From NCBI RefSeq assembly GCF_937967675.1, contig NZ_CALBSN010000184.1, forward strand, positions 1 to 40,088: a stretch of 40,088 bases of DNA, in the 5' to 3' direction. Below, in pieces: positions 1-8,676 of this stretch. The notes beneath the pieces are model-generated. The model was not told the DNA's origin and made no database searches. It saw only the letters and a program-made list of their open reading frames with translations. Source of the DNA: an uncultured Flavobacterium sp. GTDB taxonomy: Bacteria; Bacteroidota; Bacteroidia; Flavobacteriales; Flavobacteriaceae. Within the stretch, counting starts at the first letter, position 1; every line of letters starts with the position of its first letter. The translations under genes were made by a program, and so were the position numbers.

Positions 1-493
1 TTCCTCTATCGTTGATGATTTGCGTTTTGTATACTTTTTTTCCAGAAGCTTTTAAGATTTCGGCAACCGAATAACCTAATAAATTATTTCTGATGTGACC
101 TAAATGTAATGGTTTGTTGGTATTTGGTGAAGAATATTCTACCATTACCGCTTTCTCTCCTTCTTTTGGAGCTACAAAACCAAATGCTTCGTTGTTTTTT
201 ATTGAATTGAAAAATTCCACATAAAATGCATCTGAAATCACGATATTTAAAAATCCGCCTACTACATTGAACTTAGAAACTTCATTTACGTTCGCCACTA
301 AGTAATTTCCAATCTGATTTCCGATTTCAACCGGATTACCTTTTAATACTTTTACCAAAGGAAAAACTACCATAGTAATATCACCCTCAAACTCTTTCCT
401 AGTAGCCTGAAATTCAACTTTTTCAATAGAAATATTGAACAATTCAAGTACCGCTTTTTGGATGTGTGTAGTTAATGTGTGATGTAATGTCAT
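1..493 (-). CDS. argS: Arginyl-tRNA synthetase, N-terminal part (cut by window edge)
   Basis: Charges tRNA-Arg in the cytoplasm. About 164 residues are visible, starting with MTLHHTLTTH; the rest lies left of position 1. The first 100 or so residues form the N-terminal tRNA D-loop-recognising domain of ArgS. The class I signature follows as HLGH at residues 130-133, inside SSPNTNKPLHLGHIRNN, which is the typical ArgS form of the HIGH motif. The KMSK loop and anticodon-binding domain are out of view. It is divergent from the outer-membrane gene at 663, and a TACCTTTG box lies 24 bases upstream of the ATG. Nothing in the visible part looks abnormal. Confidence 0.96.
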   Translation of the reverse strand, partial: MTLHHTLTTHIQKAVLELFNISIEKVEFQATRKEFEGDITMVVFPLVKVLKGNPVEIGNQIGNYLVANVNEVSKFNVVGGFLNIVISDAFYVEFFNSIKNNEAFGFVAPKEGEKAVMVEYSSPNTNKPLHLGHIRNNLLGYSVAEILKASGKKVYKTQIINDRG

Positions 494-516
494 TTTACCT
501 TATTTTTTTGAACGTG

Positions 517-524
517 CAAAGGTA
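517..524 (-). promoter_or_regulatory. Bacteroidota-type -7 box (TACCTTTG) for argS
   Basis: Read on the minus strand the bases are TACCTTTG, matching the TAnnTTTG consensus of the Bacteroidota primary sigma factor, 24 bases upstream of the argS ATG. No convincing -33 TTG was found at the expected distance. Confidence 0.5.
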
Positions 525-529
525 ATAAA

Positions 530-560
530 TAGTAATTAGTGATTAGTAATTAGTGATTAG
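530..560. repeat. Two tandem 14-bp units (AGTAATTAGTGATT)
   Basis: The unit AGTAATTAGTGATT occurs twice head to tail (531-544, 545-558) between argS and the divergent gene at 663. A diverged version of the same sequence occurs at 3081-3110 just after that gene, so the outer-membrane gene is bracketed by this simple repeat. It is probably dispersed intergenic sequence without a function visible here. Confidence 0.75.
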
Positions 561-662
561 TTTTTTTTCGATTAAAAAAATATTTCAAAAATCCTGTAAC
601 AATTAACAATTGTTGAAGTCTATTAAACACAATCATCAATCATTTTAATTAAAAACAAACAA

Positions 663-3077
663 ATGAAACTTAAATTAATTATTACCTGTTTTTTATGCGC
701 TATAACTTTAAGTTTTGCCCAAAATTCAGGAAGCATCAAAGGAAAAGTAGTTGACAAAAAAACCAATGAACCTTTACCATACGTAAACATTATCCTAAAA
801 GAAAATAACAAGATTATTACAGGAGGTGTAACCACAGAAGACGGAAATTTTGTAATTAATAAATTAGCTTTACAAAAATACACGGTTGAAATTCAATTTA
901 TTGGATACACAACGGTTGTTAAAAACATTGATTTGACTTCAGATGCCAATCAAAACCTAGGAACAATCGCTATTTCTGAAGACGTATCCGAATTAAAAGA
1001 TGTTGAAGTTGTGGTAGAACGTTCAAACATGGTGCAAAAAATTGATAGAAAAGTAATTAATGTTGGAAAAGATCTAATTGCTTCAGGAACTACCGCTTCT
1101 GAAATTATGAATAATATTCCAACTGTAAGTATTGACCCTCAAACGAAAGAAATTAGCATGAGAGGAAACAGCAATGTACGTGTGCTTATCGACGGAAAAC
1201 CTTCGAATGTTTCGGTGGAGCAATTGTTACAACAAATTCCTTCGGCTTCAATCAAACAAATTGAGTTGATTACAAATCCTTCGGCAAAATACAACCCAGA
1301 GGGAATGAGCGGAATCATCAATATTATTTTGCATAAAAATTCGCAAGATGGTTTTAATGGTTCTATCAACACTGGAGTTACTTTTGGAATTACTCCAAAA
1401 ACCAACTCGGCTTTAAACATGAATTACCGCGTAGGAAAAGTAAATTTTTATACCAATTATGGTTTTAATCACGGAATTAACGCAAACAATGGTTATGTAG
1501 ATAGCGAAAGAACCAATCAAGAAAATCGTCAAGATTTTAATTTCCGAAATAAAAATAATTCACATCTATTAAAACTTGGAATGGATTATTATATCAACGA
1601 AAAAAACACACTATCTGCTTATACCAATCAAAGTTTCACTTATGGTTCTGGTACAGGATTGACAACAGTTGTGTATGATGATGCAATTACAAACCGAAAT
1701 ACAACTCAGCTTTTTGGAAGTAATGGAAACAACAAAAACCAAACCTATGATATGGTTTTCAAACATGATTTTGAAAAGAAAGATGAAAATTTAGAACTTC
1801 AATTGAATTACTCACATACGGTAAATGATGAAAACACGCTTTATGATGAAACTATTTTAAACCCATCAGAAAGTTTTGAAAGAAGAAATATTGTTAAAGG
1901 AACTACGGATTATTTTCAATTTAATGCCGATTATGTAAATCCGTTAACCGAAAGCACGAAATTAGAATTGGGAGTGGAAACGAGAATTCAGAATTCGGGT
2001 AATAGTTTTAATGATATTAATCCGAGTTTTACAAGCGCTAATAATTCGTTTGAATTTGGTAGAAATATTTATTCAGCCTATGCAAATTTAGGAAAGCAAA
2101 TTGGAAAATGGAGTGGTCAACTTGGGGTACGTTTAGAATATTTTAATTTAGATGCCAATTTTGCCATCAACGAAACCAATCCGAGTTTTTCTGATGCCCA
2201 AAATATTTCTGATGATTTATTTACAGCTTATCCATCGGCCTTTTTAACGTATACAGCAAACGATAAAAACTCATTCAATTTCAATTATTCAAGACGTGTT
2301 GACCGACCAAGTATTGGACAAATTAGTCCAATTAGAGAATGGACAACGCCTTTGATGGAATCAAGAGGAAATCCAGGTTTAGTACCACAATTTACCAATT
2401 CATTTGAAGTGAATTATACTAGAACTACAAAAATTGGTTCCATCACAAGTGGTGTTTTCTATAGAAGTATTTCGGATGAGATTTCAAGAACGGTTTATAA
2501 CGATCCAAACAATCCAAACCGTAATATTTTATCGTATGCCAATTTTTCAAACAATGATGCTTTTGGAATTGAAACTTCTGGAAATTTAAAATTTGCAAAA
2601 TGGTGGGCGGTTAATGCAAGTTCAGATGTATATTTTAAAACCGCAAAAGGAACGGTACAAAACGCAAACACTAACGCATTAGAAAATGCTTCAGTTGATG
2701 TAACTACATTTAATGCTAGAATAAACAACACTTTTACAGCAACCAAAGATTTACGTTTTCAATTATTTGGAATGTACCGAGGAAAAGACAAAGGCTTACA
2801 ATACGATAGAAAACCAATGTACAAAATGGATTTTGGAGCAACCTACAACATTTTAAAAGGAAAAGGTACGATAACAGCTCGTTATAATGACGTTTTTGAA
2901 AACATGCGATTTGCTTTTGATGGTAATATTCCGTTTAGACAACAAGGAGCTTTTTATTGGGAAAGTCAAACGTTTTATGTAGGATTCAATTACATGTTTG
3001 GTGGTGGAAAAAACCGAGCATTAGCAAGAAAACAAAGGGATGCCAACGAAACACAAAGTGGTGGTGGAATGTTTTAA
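663..3077 (+). CDS. TonB-dependent-receptor-like outer-membrane beta-barrel protein
   Basis: An 804-aa outer-membrane protein. Residues 1-19 are a signal peptide (cleavage near SFA-QNSG). Residues about 24-105 are a CarboxypepD_reg-like beta-sandwich (GSIKGKVVDKKTNEPLPYVN), typical of Bacteroidota receptors. A plug-like region follows at about 110-230, including MRGNSNVRVLIDGKPSN and NPSAKYNPEGMSGIINI. The remainder is a beta-barrel of the 'outer membrane protein beta-barrel family' rather than SusC. The C-terminus ends in a glycine-rich GGGMF tail. The substrate cannot be read from sequence, and no SusD partner or lipoprotein lies beside it, so it stands alone. A strong hairpin terminator follows at 3113. 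Confidence 0.9.
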   Translation: MKLKLIITCFLCAITLSFAQNSGSIKGKVVDKKTNEPLPYVNIILKENNKIITGGVTTEDGNFVINKLALQKYTVEIQFIGYTTVVKNIDLTSDANQNLGTIAISEDVSELKDVEVVVERSNMVQKIDRKVINVGKDLIASGTTASEIMNNIPTVSIDPQTKEISMRGNSNVRVLIDGKPSNVSVEQLLQQIPSASIKQIELITNPSAKYNPEGMSGIINIILHKNSQDGFNGSINTGVTFGITPKTNSALNMNYRVGKVNFYTNYGFNHGINANNGYVDSERTNQENRQDFNFRNKNNSHLLKLGMDYYINEKNTLSAYTNQSFTYGSGTGLTTVVYDDAITNRNTTQLFGSNGNNKNQTYDMVFKHDFEKKDENLELQLNYSHTVNDENTLYDETILNPSESFERRNIVKGTTDYFQFNADYVNPLTESTKLELGVETRIQNSGNSFNDINPSFTSANNSFEFGRNIYSAYANLGKQIGKWSGQLGVRLEYFNLDANFAINETNPSFSDAQNISDDLFTAYPSAFLTYTANDKNSFNFNYSRRVDRPSIGQISPIREWTTPLMESRGNPGLVPQFTNSFEVNYTRTTKIGSITSGVFYRSISDEISRTVYNDPNNPNRNILSYANFSNNDAFGIETSGNLKFAKWWAVNASSDVYFKTAKGTVQNANTNALENASVDVTTFNARINNTFTATKDLRFQLFGMYRGKDKGLQYDRKPMYKMDFGATYNILKGKGTITARYNDVFENMRFAFDGNIPFRQQGAFYWESQTFYVGFNYMFGGGKNRALARKQRDANETQSGGGMF

Positions 3078-3112
3078 TTTTAGTAATTAGTCGTTAGTGA
3101 TTAGTAAATAGC

Positions 3113-3144
3113 AAAAACGCTCTGAAAATTCAGAGCGTTTTTTT
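3113..3144. terminator. Rho-independent terminator after the outer-membrane gene
   Basis: A 12-bp stem (AAAAACGCTCTG / CAGAGCGTTTTT) with a six-base loop, followed by a T run. It sits between the rightward gene ending at 3077 and the leftward gene ending at 3180 and may serve both. Confidence 0.85.
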
Positions 3145-3179
3145 CTATATTCTATTTTCTTTATTCTATTTTATAAAAA

Positions 3180-4187
3180 CTACCATCTAATAATAACACT
3201 TCCCCAAGTAAATCCAGAACCAAAAGCAGCTAAAACAACTAAATCACCTGATTTGATTTTACCTTGTTCCCAAGCTTCCGTTAAGGCAATTGGAATAGAA
3301 GCAGCAGTGGTGTTTCCGTATTTTTGAATATTATTGAATACTTGGTCATCAGTTAAACGGAATTTCTGTTGAATGAACTGTGAAATTCTCAAATTCGCTT
3401 GATGTGGCACCAACATATTAATATCGGAAACTTGTAAATTATTAGCTTGTAAGCCTTCATTGATTACTTCACTAAAACGAACTACTGCATTTTTGAAAAC
3501 AAATTGTCCGTTCATATATGGATAATAACTTTCATCATTTGGATCGTTATCCGCAATGATATCGGTTACCCAACGCTTGCCCATTCCTGGTGCAACTAAA
3601 GATAATTCTTCGGCATGTTGTCCTTCAGAGTGTAAATGGGTCGATAAAATTCCTTTGGTCAAATCTTCTTCTCTTGAAAGTACCGCAGCTCCAGCTCCAT
3701 CCCCAAAAATTACAGAAACTCCCCTTCCGCGAGTGGTCATATCTAAACCAGTTGAATGTAATTCAGAACCAATAACTAAAACGTTTTTATACATTCCAGT
3801 TTTGATGTATTGGTCTGCAATCGAAATCGCATATACAAATCCTGAACACTGATTACGAACATCTAATGCGCCAACCGTTCTTAAATCTAAATCGCGTTGT
3901 ACTAAAACTCCTGGTCCTGGAAAATAATAATCAGGACTCAACGTTGCGAAAATAACAAAATCGATATCTTCTTTAGCAACACCTGAACGCTCAATAGCAA
4001 TCTTTGCTGCTTTTACACCCATTGAAGTAGTGGTATCTTCTCCTCTTATAATGTGACGACGCTCTTGAATTCCAGTTCTTTCTTGAATCCATTCGTCGTT
4101 AGTATCCATTATTTTTGATAAATCATCATTAGTTACTACATTATCTGGAACGTAATAACCTAAGCCCGTAATTTTTGAATGATACAT
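3180..4187 (-). CDS. 3-oxoacyl-ACP synthase III family protein (FabH-like)
   Basis: A 335-aa thiolase-fold condensing enzyme. The catalytic triad of the FabH family is visible: Cys114 in VRNQCSGF, His262 in VPHQAN and Asn292 in YGNTTAAS. The N-terminal TNDEWIQERTGIQERR signature (residues 29-44) is also typical. FabH joins acetyl-CoA or branched acyl-CoA to malonyl-ACP to begin fatty-acid synthesis. The gene is not in a fab/plsX/rpmF cluster, so it may be a second copy with another role, such as aryl-polyene or specialised lipid priming. That is inference, and no gene symbol is given for that reason. It has its own TATTTTTG promoter box and is separated from the upstream ABC gene by 55 bases. 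Confidence 0.9.
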   Translation of the reverse strand: MYHSKITGLGYYVPDNVVTNDDLSKIMDTNDEWIQERTGIQERRHIIRGEDTTTSMGVKAAKIAIERSGVAKEDIDFVIFATLSPDYYFPGPGVLVQRDLDLRTVGALDVRNQCSGFVYAISIADQYIKTGMYKNVLVIGSELHSTGLDMTTRGRGVSVIFGDGAGAAVLSREEDLTKGILSTHLHSEGQHAEELSLVAPGMGKRWVTDIIADNDPNDESYYPYMNGQFVFKNAVVRFSEVINEGLQANNLQVSDINMLVPHQANLRISQFIQQKFRLTDDQVFNNIQKYGNTTAASIPIALTEAWEQGKIKSGDLVVLAAFGSGFTWGSVIIRW

Positions 4188-4210
4188 ATTTTTCGTTCTA
4201 AATTAAGCTA

Positions 4211-4218
4211 CAAAAATA
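4211..4218 (-). promoter_or_regulatory. -7 box (TATTTTTG) for the FabH-like gene
   Basis: The minus-strand bases TATTTTTG lie 24 bases upstream of the ATG at 4187. A possible -33 TTG sits at 4234-4236, with a 15-base gap that is slightly short of usual. Confidence 0.5.
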
Positions 4219-4242
4219 CGAAATTAATGATTGCAACTTGAT

Positions 4243-5172
4243 TTATTTAGAAATTAGAAAATCTAAATATACTTTTTGACCAGTCTCTAAATCAAATTCA
4301 TTTTCAAAAAAAACAAATTGATTTTGATGCATCGCTTCTATTAAATAATGACTCCCTCTAAAATAAGACTTCAAAACCTCAACTTTCAAATCAGAATTCA
4401 AAGTCACTTTTAATTGGTGAGGATAAACAAATTTTAGTTCTCCGTTAATTTCAATCTCATTAACATCACCAAACAACGAAGCTACATATTTGTCTCTTGG
4501 ATTATCGTAAATGAATTTTGGAATACCGCTTTCAATTATTCTTCCTTCCTGAATAATGGCAACTTCATCGGCAAAAGACAACACATCGGTACTGTCATGC
4601 GTAGCCACTATACACGTAATTTCTTTTTCTTTTAAATAACCAAAAAGTTTACGTCTTAAACTATTCTTTCTAAAATTATCAATATGACTAAAAGGTTCGT
4701 CCAATAATAAAACTTCGGGTTCTAAAGCTAAAACTCTTGCTAAAGCAACACGTTGCATTTGACCACCACTTAAAAACTTCGCTTTTACATTGGCATATTC
4801 AGTCATTTCTACAATTTCTAGCAATTCTGAAATTCTAGCTTTTTTCTCTTCGGGATAGAAATTTGAAAGATATTTGCCTACATTTTCTGCTACTGTAATA
4901 TAGGGCATCAAATCGAAATCTTGTGCCAAATATTTCATGAAAGACATTCCCGGAATCAAATGATATTTCGGACCTAATACCTCTATATCATTCCAAAAAA
5001 TCTGACCTTCATCTAAGTCATACAAACCGTAAATCAATTTTAACAAAGTACTTTTCCCACAACCACTTTCTCCTATCAGTGCCAAATTTTTCCCTTTAGA
5101 CAAGCTGAAAGAAATAGAATGCAATGTAGGGATTTCGTTATATGAAAAAGTAATATTTTGTAGCGATAGCAT
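4243..5172 (-). CDS. ABC transporter ATP-binding protein
   Basis: A 309-aa ATPase. Walker A is GESGCGKST (residues 34-42), the ABC signature LSGGQMQRVALAR starts at residue 134, Walker B is VLLLDEP (154-160), and the switch histidine is in VATHDS. About 90 residues follow the ABC domain and look like a small beta-rich TOBE-type regulatory domain, as in importers of the CysA/PotA/FbpC kind. No permease or binding protein is adjacent, so the substrate is unknown. It has a TATCTTTG promoter box just upstream. The downstream gene is FabH-like, but it has its own promoter, so joint function is not implied. Confidence 0.88.
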   Translation of the reverse strand: MLSLQNITFSYNEIPTLHSISFSLSKGKNLALIGESGCGKSTLLKLIYGLYDLDEGQIFWNDIEVLGPKYHLIPGMSFMKYLAQDFDLMPYITVAENVGKYLSNFYPEEKKARISELLEIVEMTEYANVKAKFLSGGQMQRVALARVLALEPEVLLLDEPFSHIDNFRKNSLRRKLFGYLKEKEITCIVATHDSTDVLSFADEVAIIQEGRIIESGIPKFIYDNPRDKYVASLFGDVNEIEINGELKFVYPHQLKVTLNSDLKVEVLKSYFRGSHYLIEAMHQNQFVFFENEFDLETGQKVYLDFLISK

Positions 5173-5187
5173 GAATCTAATTTTTTA

Positions 5188-5195
5188 CAAAGATA
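5188..5195 (-). promoter_or_regulatory. -7 box (TATCTTTG) for the ABC ATPase gene
   Basis: The minus-strand bases are TATCTTTGTA, the commonest form of the Bacteroidota -7 element, 15 bases upstream of the ATG at 5172. A TTG lies at 5212-5214 with a 16-base spacer. Confidence 0.6.
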
Positions 5196-5290
5196 AGATT
5201 AAAAATTATGTCAATTTGTCATCACTTCAACTTTGGTATTTCTTTTGAAATAAAGAAAAACATCAAATTGTTTAACTTAAAATTTTAAAT

Positions 5291-7174
5291 ATGGCATCAG
5301 GAAAAATTAATGTTTCAGTAGAAAACATCTTTCCCTTAATTAAAAAGTTTTTGTACAGTGACCACGAAATTTTTCTTCGTGAATTAGTATCGAATGCAAC
5401 CGACGCTACTTTAAAATTAAAACATTTAACCAGCATTGGCGAAGCAAAAGTAGAGTATGGCAATCCTATTATCGAAGTAAAAATCGATAAAGAAGGCAAA
5501 AAACTTCACATTATCGATCAAGGTTTAGGAATGACAGCCGATGAAGTGGAAAAATACATCAATCAAATCGCATTCTCAGGTGCAGAAGAATTCTTAGAAA
5601 AATATAAAGATTCTGCCAAAGATTCAGGTGTCATTGGTCACTTTGGATTAGGATTTTATTCGGCGTTCATGGTGGCTTCTAAAGTAGAAATCATCACTAA
5701 ATCATACAAAGACGAACCAGCAGCACATTGGACTTGCGATGGTAGTCCGGAATTCACTTTAGTGCCTCACAATAAAACGGAAAGAGGTTCTGAAATCATC
5801 TTACATATCGCAGATGATTCAGTAGAGTTTTTAGAAGAGTTCAAAATCCGTGAATTGTTGACCAAATACAACAAGTTCATGCCAATTCCGATTAAATTTG
5901 GAACTAAAAAAGAAGCACTTCCAAAACCAGAAGATGCTCCAGAAGATTACAAAACAGAATACGTTGACGTAGATAACATTATCAATAATCCAAATCCAGC
6001 TTGGACCAAACAACCAAGTGATTTATCGGATGAAGATTATAAAAATTTCTATCGTGAATTGTATCCAATGCAATTTGATGAACCGTTATTCAACATTCAT
6101 TTAAATGTAGATTATCCGTTCCACTTAACTGGAATTTTATATTTTCCAAAATTATCATCGGATTTACAAATTCAGAAAGATAAAATCCAATTGTACCAAA
6201 ATCAGGTTTTCGTAACGGATAACGTAGAAGGAATTGTTCCCGAATTCTTAATGATGTTAAAAGGTGTGGTAGACTCGCCAGACATTCCATTGAACGTATC
6301 ACGTTCGTACTTACAAGCTGACGGTAATGTGAAGAAAATTTCAAATTATATCACTAGAAAAGTTGCGGATAAACTTAAATCGCTATTCAACGAAAATCGT
6401 CAAGATTTCGAACAAAAATGGAACGACATCAAAGTGGTATTGGAATACGGAATGCTTTCGGAACCAAAATTCTATGAAAAAGCAGGCGATTTTGTATTGT
6501 ATCCAACAACTGAAGACAAATATTATACGTTGGCCGAATTAAAAGAAGCTATTGCGCCAAATCAAACCGACAAAAACGGAAAATTAGTTGTTTTATATGC
6601 TTCAAACAAAGACGCACAACACAGCTACATTGATAACGCAAAAGAAAAAGGTTATCAAGTATTATTGTTAGATTCGCCAATTGTTTCTCATTTGATTCAA
6701 AAATTAGAAGCGGATAATGAGAATGTAACTTTTGCTAGAGTTGATGCAGATCATATCGATAAATTAATTCAGAAAGAAGAAGAAACGATTTCGAAATTAT
6801 CAGATGACGAAAAAGAAAAACTAAAATCCTCTATTGAAACAGTAGTTCCAAAAGAAAACTACACAGTACAATTAGAAAATCTAGATAGCAATGCAGCGCC
6901 TTTCATTATTACCCAACCTGAATTCATGCGTAGAATGAAAGAAATGAGTGCGTCTGGTGGCGGCGGCATGTTTGGCATGGGCAACTTCCCTGATATGTAT
7001 AATTTGGTAGTAAATACAAATTCAGAATTAGCCACTACTATTTTAAACAGTCCAGAAGACGCACAAAAAGACTTGGTAAAACAAGCTTTAGATTTAGCAA
7101 AACTTTCACAAGGTTTATTAAAAGGAGAAGAGTTAACGGCTTTTGTGAAGAGAAGTTTTGAGACGTTGAAATAA
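5291..7174 (+). CDS. htpG: Molecular chaperone HtpG (Hsp90)
   Basis: A 627-aa bacterial Hsp90, full length for the family. The N-terminal GHKL ATPase domain shows the ELVSNATDA motif (Asn binds Mg-ATP), DQGLGMT (the ADP-contacting Asp-x-Gly) and GHFGLGFYSAFMVA (the ATP lid). The middle domain holds PLNVSRSYLQ with the catalytic arginine region. The C-terminal dimerisation domain ends in LAKLSQGLLKGEELTAFVKR. It is a cytoplasmic ATP-dependent chaperone. The methionine-rich MRRMKEMSASGGGGMFGMG stretch near residue 545 is usual for Bacteroidota homologues. It is divergent from the ABC ATPase gene, and a strong hairpin terminator follows. No HrcA/CIRCE-like element was seen upstream. Confidence 0.97.
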   Translation: MASGKINVSVENIFPLIKKFLYSDHEIFLRELVSNATDATLKLKHLTSIGEAKVEYGNPIIEVKIDKEGKKLHIIDQGLGMTADEVEKYINQIAFSGAEEFLEKYKDSAKDSGVIGHFGLGFYSAFMVASKVEIITKSYKDEPAAHWTCDGSPEFTLVPHNKTERGSEIILHIADDSVEFLEEFKIRELLTKYNKFMPIPIKFGTKKEALPKPEDAPEDYKTEYVDVDNIINNPNPAWTKQPSDLSDEDYKNFYRELYPMQFDEPLFNIHLNVDYPFHLTGILYFPKLSSDLQIQKDKIQLYQNQVFVTDNVEGIVPEFLMMLKGVVDSPDIPLNVSRSYLQADGNVKKISNYITRKVADKLKSLFNENRQDFEQKWNDIKVVLEYGMLSEPKFYEKAGDFVLYPTTEDKYYTLAELKEAIAPNQTDKNGKLVVLYASNKDAQHSYIDNAKEKGYQVLLLDSPIVSHLIQKLEADNENVTFARVDADHIDKLIQKEEETISKLSDDEKEKLKSSIETVVPKENYTVQLENLDSNAAPFIITQPEFMRRMKEMSASGGGGMFGMGNFPDMYNLVVNTNSELATTILNSPEDAQKDLVKQALDLAKLSQGLLKGEELTAFVKRSFETLK

Positions 7175-7193
7175 GAAATATTCTTTTATTATC

Positions 7194-7231
7194 AATCCTG
7201 ACAGGTTTCGAAAACCTGTCAGGATTTTTTT
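7194..7231 (+). terminator. Terminator after htpG
   Basis: A long stem (AATCCTGACAGGTTT / AAACCTGTCAGGATT) around a short loop, followed by seven T. The same CCTGACAGG..CCTGTCAGG hairpin is, from memory, very common across Bacteroidota genomes, so it is probably also a member of a dispersed palindromic family. Confidence 0.88.
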
Positions 7232-7263
7232 GTAAATTTACAAGCATACAATTTTTAATTATC

Positions 7264-7662
7264 ATGACACTTTCAATCGAAACTCCTGCTTTATTATTCT
7301 CAGCAACTTCACTAATACTTTTAGCCTATACCAATCGATTTTTGACAATTGCGCAAATCATTCGCAACTTAAAGAAAAACTACGAAGACAATCACAACAA
7401 AAGTATTTTACTAGAAATTAAAAACTTGAACTTACGTTTAACATTGATTCGTTACATGCAATTGTTTGGCGTAATGTGTTTGTTTTTATCGGTTTTTGCT
7501 ATGCTATTGCTTTATGTGAATCAAGAAGGCTTCGGGATTTACTTTTTTGGAGCGAGTATGCTTAGTTTGTTGATTTCGTTAGGAATTTCTTTTTGGGAAA
7601 TTAGTATTTCAGTAAATGCATTGAGAGTTCATTTAAAAGATTTATCGGAAGATATGAAGTAA
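7264..7662 (+). CDS. DUF2721-type small membrane protein
   Basis: A 132-aa integral membrane protein. The N-terminal segment (residues about 5-25) and two hydrophobic helices (about 65-85 and 90-115) flank a charged cytoplasmic stretch, LKKNYEDNHNKS. The arrangement of N-terminal helix, RxLxxRL-like loop and two closely spaced C-terminal helices ending in ISVNALRVHL fits my memory of the DUF2721 family. The function of that family is unknown. It stands alone after the htpG terminator. Confidence 0.72.
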   Translation: MTLSIETPALLFSATSLILLAYTNRFLTIAQIIRNLKKNYEDNHNKSILLEIKNLNLRLTLIRYMQLFGVMCLFLSVFAMLLLYVNQEGFGIYFFGASMLSLLISLGISFWEISISVNALRVHLKDLSEDMK

Positions 7663-7710
7663 ATTTAGGAATCTTATTCCCTTTTTCTATTCTCTTTTTT
7701 TCTTTTTATT

Positions 7711-7718
7711 TATCTTTG
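7711..7718 (+). promoter_or_regulatory. -7 box (TATCTTTG) for the EamA gene
   Basis: A perfect TAnnTTTG match 20 bases upstream of the ATG at 7739. No clear -33 TTG is seen in the T-rich stretch before it. Confidence 0.55.
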
Positions 7719-7738
7719 CGCCCCTTAAAATTTAGGAT

Positions 7739-8644
7739 ATGTCAAACAACAATATAATTAAAGGTGTTTTCCTGGTTGCATTAGGCGCTACGAGTTACGG
7801 GATGTTAGCTACTTTTGTAAAATTAGCTTACAAAGAAGATTTTACAACAGCCGAAGTAACTTCGTCACAATTTATTTATGGAATTATTGGAATTTTAGTT
7901 ATCAACTTATTTCAACGTACTAAAAACAAAAACACAGCTTTAAAAGCTTCTCCAAAAAACATTTTCCAATTAATGCTTGCAGGAACTTCGTTAGGTATGA
8001 CGAGCGTTTTCTATTATTTAGCTGTAAAATACATTCCCGTTTCTATTGGAATTGTATTATTGATGCAAACCGTTTGGATGGGCGTTTTACTAGAATGGTT
8101 TTTAGATAAAAAAGCACCTTCTTTTCAAAAAATAATTTCAGTAATTATTGTTTTAATTGGAACGGCTTTAGCTATCAATATTTTTAAAATTGATTTCAAT
8201 GACCCAACAATAGATTGGGCAAACGGATTATTTTGGGGATTATTAGCAGCTGCATCTTTTACAACAACAATGTTTACCGCTAACAAAGTAGCATTGGGAA
8301 TTTCTTCTGCACAAAGAAGTTTGTATATGTTATTAGGTGGAGCTATTATCGTTTTTGGTTTTAGCTTATACACCCAAGTTACTCCTTTTAACTTTGAAAT
8401 TTTTACGAAATGGGGAATTGTATTAGCATTATTTGGCACAATAATTCCACCTATTTTACTAAACGCGGGGTTTCCTCATACAGGAATTGGTTTGGGAAGT
8501 ATTGTGTCTTCATTAGAATTACCCGTTTCGGTAATGATGGCATTTTTCCTTTTAAACGAGCAAGTATGGTTCATTCAATGGATAGGAATTCTATTAATTA
8601 TTGCCGCAATTGTAATTATGAACATACAATTCAAGAAAAAATAA
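7739..8644 (+). CDS. EamA/DMT-family transporter
   Basis: A 301-aa inner-membrane protein with about ten hydrophobic helices in two EamA repeats. The first repeat begins MSNNNIIKGVFLVALGATSYG and the second near DWANGLFWGLLAAASF. The start of each repeat carries the small-residue-rich helix usual for drug/metabolite transporters. Members export amino acids, metabolites or drugs by proton exchange, but the substrate cannot be predicted here. Length and topology are normal. It has its own -7 box and a hairpin terminator immediately after the stop, so it appears monocistronic. Confidence 0.88.
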   Translation: MSNNNIIKGVFLVALGATSYGMLATFVKLAYKEDFTTAEVTSSQFIYGIIGILVINLFQRTKNKNTALKASPKNIFQLMLAGTSLGMTSVFYYLAVKYIPVSIGIVLLMQTVWMGVLLEWFLDKKAPSFQKIISVIIVLIGTALAINIFKIDFNDPTIDWANGLFWGLLAAASFTTTMFTANKVALGISSAQRSLYMLLGGAIIVFGFSLYTQVTPFNFEIFTKWGIVLALFGTIIPPILLNAGFPHTGIGLGSIVSSLELPVSVMMAFFLLNEQVWFIQWIGILLIIAAIVIMNIQFKKK

Positions 8645-8651
8645 ATAAATT

Positions 8652-8676
8652 AGCGATGTAATTCATCGCTTTTTTT
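8652..8676 (+). terminator. Terminator hairpin abutting the AlkB-like start codon
   Basis: The stem AGCGATG / CATCGCT (8652-8658, 8664-8670) is followed by seven T, and the next base is the A of the ATG at 8677. It lies eight bases after the stop of the EamA gene. Confidence 0.75.

Noticed and set aside
4243..5172. Naming the ABC ATPase as potA or fbpC
   Set aside because: The TOBE-like tail is compatible with several importers and no permease or binding protein lies nearby.
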